From: an uncultured Clostridia bacterium
GTDB taxonomy: Bacteria; Bacillota; Clostridia; Monoglobales; Monoglobaceae
Direction: 5' to 3'
Assembly: GCA_934463175.1 (NCBI GenBank)
Contig: CAKSIW010000039.1
Span: forward strand, 1-24,556
DNA length: 24,556 nt
A model generated the notes under the pieces. It saw only the letters and a list, made by a program, of their open reading frames with translations, was not told the DNA's origin and made no database searches. Made by a program: the position numbers and the translations under genes. Shown here one piece after another: positions 20,789-24,556 of this stretch. The stretch's first letter is position 1. Each line of letters starts with the position of its first letter.

Positions 20789-21673
20789 TTAATCATCAGG
20801 CCCGTCCTCCCTCAGCATATCCGCAATAATTCTGTCGGCATACCCCGAATAATCGGGACGGTTTGTGTCCTCATAGTTGTTAATGCCGCGTGTCTTTTTG
20901 GGCTTTGCCCTGTCCTCTGAAATCCATTGCCTGAGCTTTGCCTCGCAGTCGCGGTAGTGCTTGCCGTTGTCCGAGAGCCAAGCGTCCATTTTTGCGATAT
21001 ATTCCCCGAGAAGCTTTTCTCCGAACTCCGACAAAAGTCCGGAATATTCACCGTCCGTCAGCGTCACACGCCCGAACTTGCCGAAATGCTTTTTTGCGGA
21101 GGAGGGGGAGCTTGCGCGCGCACGCGCGTCCGTGCTCTCCTCTCCTTTACTTTCTTTTACTTTACTTTTCTTTTCTTTACTTTCCTTTGTGGTGTTATCG
21201 GGGAGATAACCCCCGATTTTCGGGGAAGAAACCCCCGTTTTCGGGGAGAAAACCGAAAATTTGCCGTCACTTAACAAAAGGTAGCGTTCGTCAAATTCTA
21301 CCATTGCCGATTTTTCCTTTGATTTTAAGTAAATTTCCTGAATCCTCCGCGAGGTCAGAACACCGTATTTTTCAAATATCTCCTTGCAGAACAAACCGTC
21401 GTCCACGGCTTGGTGAACAATCTCGTCAAAGATTTCCCAATGATGCCGCTTGTTCTCATCAATGCGGCTAAGCTGCGTGAAATCCTTGGAAAAGGTCACC
21501 GCGCTCCGCTTTCCATATTCAATATAATATGAATTTTCATAAATGCGCTGCCAAAGAGATATGATAACCATAACGCCCAGCATTCCGTACATGCTTTGAA
21601 TGTACTCAATCTTGCCGTGCAGGTTAACGTCTAAAGGAAAGTAGTCAAGTCCTCTTTTGATAGGTCTTGCCAT
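20789..21673 (-). CDS. DUF4373/Lin1244-like replication initiator (294 aa)
   Basis: Starts MARPIKRGLDYFPLDVNLHG after TTTGGAGGAAAAATC. The first 120 residues are the Lin1244/Lin1753-like (DUF4373) domain: RPxKxGLDYFPLDV, a winged-helix module of phage replication proteins. Residues about 139-195 are a low-complexity linker with repeated SPK-x-G and Lys/Glu/Ser-rich sequence. The C-terminal part has HYRDCEAKLRQWISEDRAKP, the motif near the end of DnaD-like replisome organisers. It probably binds the origin and loads a helicase. The linker DNA has phased inverted repeats and a purine tract, as in lambda O. Confidence 0.85.
   Translation of the reverse strand: MARPIKRGLDYFPLDVNLHGKIEYIQSMYGMLGVMVIISLWQRIYENSYYIEYGKRSAVTFSKDFTQLSRIDENKRHHWEIFDEIVHQAVDDGLFCKEIFEKYGVLTSRRIQEIYLKSKEKSAMVEFDERYLLLSDGKFSVFSPKTGVSSPKIGGYLPDNTTKESKEKKSKVKESKGEESTDARARASSPSSAKKHFGKFGRVTLTDGEYSGLLSEFGEKLLGEYIAKMDAWLSDNGKHYRDCEAKLRQWISEDRAKPKKTRGINNYEDTNRPDYSGYADRIIADMLREDGPDD
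21131..21190 (-). repeat. A-rich purine tract beside the inverted repeats
   Basis: The minus strand is nearly pure A and G with a few T for about 55 bases, with repeated units of AAAGTAAAG/GAAAGTAAAG. It encodes the Lys/Glu/Ser linker. An alternating GCGCGCGCACGCGCG run lies next to it at about 21114-21128. A-rich, strand-asymmetric DNA beside iterons is the usual DNA unwinding element of phage origins. Confidence 0.6.
21199..21255. repeat. Three phased inverted-repeat iterons, candidate replication origin
   Basis: On the plus strand CGGGGAGATAACCCCCG (21199-21215), CGGGGAAGAAACCCCCG (21221-21237) and CGGGGAGAAAACCG (21242-21255, imperfect) follow one another with start distances of 22 and 21 bases, two helical turns. 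Each is an inverted repeat CGGGG...CCCCG. They lie in the linker region of the replication initiator gene. Confidence 0.65.
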
Positions 21674-22035
21674 GATTTTTCCTCCAAATCGAATATTTCA
21701 ATCTCCGTTCTCGGGTTTTCCCTCTGTACTCTGCCCGAGAGACGGAGCGTGACAGCTCCGAAGCTGTCGTCCTTCAGAACACCCTCGCGCACAAGCGGAT
21801 CAAGAATCATCTTTCCGCTGTAGTTGTCGGGGTCGCGCCTGCGCCTGTCCCCAAAATAGTATGTGATATGCACCAGAGCGTGTTTAATCGGCTGAGGCGG
21901 CTTTTTCGCCTTTGCAATTGCCGCCTTAATCAGCCAATGCCACTTTTCCTTTTCGCGCCGATATATATTAAAGCTGTGGGAATTCCCCATAAATTTGTTA
22001 TTGCTCGGCGGTATGTCATAAACCGTTATCTTCAT
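21631..22035 (-). CDS. RusA-family Holliday junction resolvase (134 aa)
   Basis: Start ATG at 22035 overlaps the SSB stop (TGATG). The opening MKITVYDIPPSNNKF is the usual RusA N-terminus (P-x-x-x-N). RRRDPDNYSGKMILDPLV, with the DxDN-like metal-binding acidic residues, followed by GVLKDDS with a further Asp, makes up the RusA active site. The enzyme, a Mg-dependent dimer, cuts Holliday junctions before packaging. It overlaps the start of the DUF4373 gene by about 40 bases. Confidence 0.9.
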   Translation of the reverse strand: MKITVYDIPPSNNKFMGNSHSFNIYRREKEKWHWLIKAAIAKAKKPPQPIKHALVHITYYFGDRRRRDPDNYSGKMILDPLVREGVLKDDSFGAVTLRLSGRVQRENPRTEIEIFDLEEKSWQDLSKEDLTTFL

Positions 22036-22412
22036 CAAAACGGCATATCGCTTGTGTCAACGGGCAGAAAATCCTCATTCGCAGCAGAGGATTCCTCACG
22101 TCCCTTGCTCTCGCCGAACGAAACCTCGCCTGCCGCAACCTCCGTGACATAGTTTTTCTTGCCGTCGTTTCCTTCCCACGTCCGTGTTCGGATTCTGCCG
22201 ATGACAATAATCATTTTGCCCTTTGTGAAGTATTTGTCCACAAACTCGGCTGTCTTGTTCCATGCAACACAGTTTATGAAATCCGTACTGCGGTTGTCGC
22301 CGTAGCCGTTATCCACAGCAACGGTAAAATTGCAGACCGCCTTTCCCGAATCGGTGTGCCGAAGCTCAGGATCGCGCGTGAGCCTGCCCATTAAAATCAC
22401 CTTGTTAATCAT
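22035..22412 (-). CDS. ssb: Single-stranded DNA-binding protein (125 aa)
   Basis: The chosen start is MINKVILMGRLTRDPELRHT at 22412, with GGGGGTG six bases upstream; a GTG three codons earlier is less likely. The OB-fold signature includes NKVILMGRLTRDPELR, FINCVAWNKTAEFV, and KGKMIIVIGRIRTRTWEGND. The C-terminus ends in DTSDMPF, the acidic tail that recruits replication partners such as RecO and PriA. It coats ssDNA during phage replication and RecT-mediated annealing. Confidence 0.95.
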   Translation of the reverse strand: MINKVILMGRLTRDPELRHTDSGKAVCNFTVAVDNGYGDNRSTDFINCVAWNKTAEFVDKYFTKGKMIIVIGRIRTRTWEGNDGKKNYVTEVAAGEVSFGESKGREESSAANEDFLPVDTSDMPF

Positions 22413-22469
22413 GCCTTTCACCCCCTATATATCAATTATACATCTTTTAATCGGACAGAACGGACAAGT

Positions 22470-23321
22470 TTATGCCTTGCCGTCATCGAACGGAGTTCCC
22501 GTCAAGTCGTTCAGCTCGCCCGTTTCGGTGTCAACGTCATATTCACGGTGCTCAGTGACCTCAAAATCATCTGCCGAAACCACAAGCGGCTCGCCGTCGC
22601 TCTGAGTGTCAAAGCTGACAGCATGTCCGTCAAATGCCGCACCGCGCACAAACTCGGATTTGAGCGGCGCATATTTGAGCAGTTGTTTCAGTATGGTTTT
22701 TTTCGCCATTTCCTCGGGATTGGTCTGCCACGGACCGTTTCCGAAGCTCTTGCTGTATTTTCTGCCGTGAGCCAAAGCCTCGTCCATACTCATAACCTTG
22801 AACGAAAACCCTCCGCCCGAAAGCTTATACACCGCATACACCCACTTTGCATTGCCCCTGTCCGAAAGTGCGGGCTTGTGTCTCAGTTCGGGGTTCAAGC
22901 CATATTCAAAGCTGAATTCGTCGTTCTCATAAACAATCTCCGCCATAATGCACTTGATTTGTTCGCTGCGGTATGCAAGATCAATCAAGCCCTTATAGCC
23001 AATCTGAAACTGACATTCTTTGCCGTAGGGAATCAGATATGCCTGCCCGAGAGGCGTGTTGGGTTCAAGCCCGAGCTGTGCCGCAACAAGCATTGCGCCC
23101 ATGAATGACGGAGTGCTGCAATCTGCAAGCTTTGGAGTTTTGGTGATCGCCGTGAGAACCATTCGCGAGAACCTTTCGGGAGTGATGACGGAAGGAAGAG
23201 CCTTTGCAATCTGCCCTTCATATGCCTTAATCCACCCCTGAAGCGTGTCGGGCTGTTTTTTTGCCGCCGCGCCCGTTTGCTTGTTTTGCAGCTCCTTTTT
23301 CATACTTTCATTGTTTGCCAT
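22470..23321 (-). CDS. recT: RecT-family single-strand annealing protein (283 aa)
   Basis: Starts MANNESMKKELQNKQTGAAA, with AAGGAG ten bases upstream. The RecT family core is clear: ALPSVITPERFSRMVLTAI, CSTPSFMGAMLVAAQLGLEP, LIPYGKECQFQIGYKGLIDL and AYRSEQIKCIMAEIVYENDE. It anneals complementary single strands and works with the exonuclease gene beside it, as in the Rac prophage RecE/RecT pair. The C-terminal part is acidic. Length is usual for the family. Confidence 0.95.
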   Translation of the reverse strand: MANNESMKKELQNKQTGAAAKKQPDTLQGWIKAYEGQIAKALPSVITPERFSRMVLTAITKTPKLADCSTPSFMGAMLVAAQLGLEPNTPLGQAYLIPYGKECQFQIGYKGLIDLAYRSEQIKCIMAEIVYENDEFSFEYGLNPELRHKPALSDRGNAKWVYAVYKLSGGGFSFKVMSMDEALAHGRKYSKSFGNGPWQTNPEEMAKKTILKQLLKYAPLKSEFVRGAAFDGHAVSFDTQSDGEPLVVSADDFEVTEHREYDVDTETGELNDLTGTPFDDGKA

Positions 23322-23324
23322 GTC

Positions 23325-24272
23325 TCATTTCTCCTTTATATCAAATTTTCTTATTTTCGTTTCAGTGTAGTAATCGCGGATATTGTCAATTTCATAATCC
23401 CTGATAAGTGCCTCAACATCAAGCCTCGGCGCACCTCTTTGGGTTTTCCATGTTGTTTCAAGTCTGGCACATTCGCCGCGCGACGCGCCGCCCATATACA
23501 GCTTGACCTTGTTTTCAAGGCATGTGCGGCGTCCCTTCAGGAGCTTTTCCTGCTTTTTGATTTCAACGATTTCTTCCGCAGCTTTTGCAAGCTCTCCCGT
23601 CAGCAGAACCGAACCGCCGCTGTCCGCGGCAAACCTGCTTTTTATGTAGTCACAGCATGTCCGTGACGCGTCAGGTTCGGGAGGAACGCCTGCAAGCACA
23701 TTGTTTTTCCAGAACTCACGTCCGATTCCGACAAGCATGGAAATCAATTCATCATCGCGCTCGATTGTATGCCGGACGAAATTCTGACCGCCAATCAGAC
23801 ATGCGATATACCACCTTTCGCAGCCTGTCACATACATATACCATTGACACTGTGCGATATATGAGGCGGGAACCTCTCCGTTCTCCCATTCGCGATAATT
23901 GAAGGCACAGGTTGTCTTGCATTCAAGCCCCGCATTTTCGCCGGCAATCATTCTGTCCACATCGGCAAAGGCAAACGCGGATTTGCGGCTTTGGAGGATA
24001 TAGTTGCACCGCCGAACCTGCTTTCCGGTCTGTTTTTCAAATTCCTTTGCCACGACAGGCTCAAGAACCGTTCCCCAGTATATCGCGCCGTTCGCGGACG
24101 AATCGTCGGGGCGACCGATTGTTTTGTCGATATATACGTCGAATGCTCCGCGGAACGGATTCAGACCTGCAATTGCACCGATGTCACTGCCGCCGATACC
24201 GTCTCTGCGCCGCTCAAGCCATTCGTCGCGGGTGAGGTTTGCGCTGTTCACCAGTTTTATATATGCTGCCAT
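23325..24272 (-). CDS. YqaJ-type viral recombinase/exonuclease (315 aa)
   Basis: The chosen start MAAYIKLVNSANLTRDEW at 24272 has GGAGGTGA eight bases upstream and follows the preceding stop by one base; a longer frame further upstream overlaps the other gene and is rejected. The YqaJ (lambda exonuclease superfamily) motifs are GGSDIGAIAG at 27-36, GTVLEPVVAKEF with Glu71, Asp106 in FADVDRMI and ExK at 117-119 (LECKTT). It should degrade 5' ends of double-stranded DNA to make the 3' strands used by RecT. Confidence 0.93.
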   Translation of the reverse strand: MAAYIKLVNSANLTRDEWLERRRDGIGGSDIGAIAGLNPFRGAFDVYIDKTIGRPDDSSANGAIYWGTVLEPVVAKEFEKQTGKQVRRCNYILQSRKSAFAFADVDRMIAGENAGLECKTTCAFNYREWENGEVPASYIAQCQWYMYVTGCERWYIACLIGGQNFVRHTIERDDELISMLVGIGREFWKNNVLAGVPPEPDASRTCCDYIKSRFAADSGGSVLLTGELAKAAEEIVEIKKQEKLLKGRRTCLENKVKLYMGGASRGECARLETTWKTQRGAPRLDVEALIRDYEIDNIRDYYTETKIRKFDIKEK

Positions 24273-24273
24273 A

Positions 24274-24474
24274 TCAATCCTCACCTCCGAAAGAATAGTA
24301 TTTGCAGTAATGTTCACGGCTGCAAAAGAATTGACCGTCCATGTCGGAAAAATATTCACCGTATTCAAGGTCAATGAGGCTTTTGCATTGCGGACAGCAA
24401 GCCTCGGTTTCCTCATGAGGTCTGCTGCCGAACCGCTCCGCGCGGAGTATTTCATAATCAGTCAGTCCAAACAT
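24274..24474 (-). CDS. Small zinc-ribbon protein (66 aa)
   Basis: Starts MFGLTDYEILRAERFGSRPH with AAAGGAGG eleven bases upstream, and ends one base before the exonuclease start. CCPQC at 26-30 and a second C...H...C set (FFCSREHYCKYY) indicate a small zinc-binding fold. I recognise the arrangement (a small zinc finger in front of the YqaJ gene) but no family with a known function. The frame remains open upstream to the window edge, so a longer start cannot be wholly excluded. Confidence 0.65.
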   Translation of the reverse strand: MFGLTDYEILRAERFGSRPHEETEACCPQCKSLIDLEYGEYFSDMDGQFFCSREHYCKYYSFGGED

Positions 24475-24556
24475 CTTGACATTCGCCTCCTTTTGCGGTA
24501 TAATATGGGTAATTGTTATATTTATTTTTGTTTGGTGAATCCTCTGCTGCTTTGGC
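24458..24556 (-). CDS. C-terminal end of an upstream gene (partial)
   Basis: An open frame enters from the right edge, reading AKAAEDSPNKNKYNNYPYYT and ending ECQDVWTD at a TGA (24460-24458), overlapping the next gene by 17 bases. It is polar and looks like a real C-terminal tail, but only 32 residues are seen and a second frame is also open here. The function is unknown. Confidence 0.4.
   Translation of the reverse strand, partial: AKAAEDSPNKNKYNNYPYYTAKGGECQDVWTD
24476..24504 (+). promoter_or_regulatory. Perfect consensus promoter pointing out of the window
   Basis: TTGACA (24476-24481) and TATAAT (24499-24504) are exactly 17 bases apart on the plus strand, opposite to the neighbouring genes. 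It overlaps the ribosome binding site region of the zinc-ribbon gene. Transcription would start near 24511 and leave the window after about 45 bases. Confidence 0.7.

Noticed and set aside
1..24556. CRISPR arrays, insertion sequences, rRNA and tRNA genes
   Set aside because: No regularly spaced direct repeats, transposase motifs or stable RNA gene features were found by eye on either strand.

Overview
The window is a 24.5 kb block of a tailed phage or prophage (siphovirus type, class Caudoviricetes) from a Firmicutes host, most likely a gut-type member of Clostridia. Supporting signs are strong AGGAGG ribosome binding sites, consensus sigma-A promoters, and a Gp20-type scaffold, Gp15 tail protein, minor capsid protein 2 and ArpU-like regulator typical of clostridial phages. 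Neither integrase, repressor nor lysis genes are in view, so integration cannot be judged. Every structural and replication gene lies on the minus strand, so the biological order runs from the right edge to the left.

Replication/recombination module (24556 to 20789): tail of an unknown gene, a small zinc-ribbon protein, a YqaJ exonuclease, a RecT annealase, SSB, a RusA resolvase and a DUF4373 replication-initiator-like protein. The last carries, inside its own coding sequence, a set of phased inverted repeats next to an A-rich purine tract, which looks like a replication origin. Next is an AT-rich early cluster (20764 to 17699) of small Cys-rich or zinc-ribbon proteins, many joined by ATGA start/stop overlaps and including a YopX protein and Lar-like proteins. 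It ends with an ArpU/sigma-like late regulator (17682 to 17299).

Regulatory gap (17299 to 16757): an extended -10 promoter with direct repeats, a terminator, a frame-broken small gene, a second candidate promoter and two tandem terminators. Packaging and head module: TerS, TerL, portal, a minor head (MuF-like) protein with a C-terminal HExxH metallopeptidase-like domain, a 52-residue zinc-ribbon protein where an immunity gene would sit, scaffold, major capsid protein and head-tail connectors. Tail module: tail completion, terminator, tube, chaperone and Gp15 proteins, tape measure, distal tail and baseplate genes.

The late operon is interrupted by cargo units that end in intrinsic terminators. 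These are a zinc-ribbon membrane protein with a perfect promoter (6303-6988), a probable type I toxin-antitoxin pair with a plus-strand 23-residue hydrophobic peptide and opposing RNA (3439-3763), and the toxin-tail/zinc-ribbon unit (12019-12659). Two of these cargo units start with a TTGACA -35 box that contains the TGA stop codon of the preceding structural gene. If these terminators work, late transcription must be antiterminated or restarted. Functional names come from motif recognition by eye; no database search was possible.
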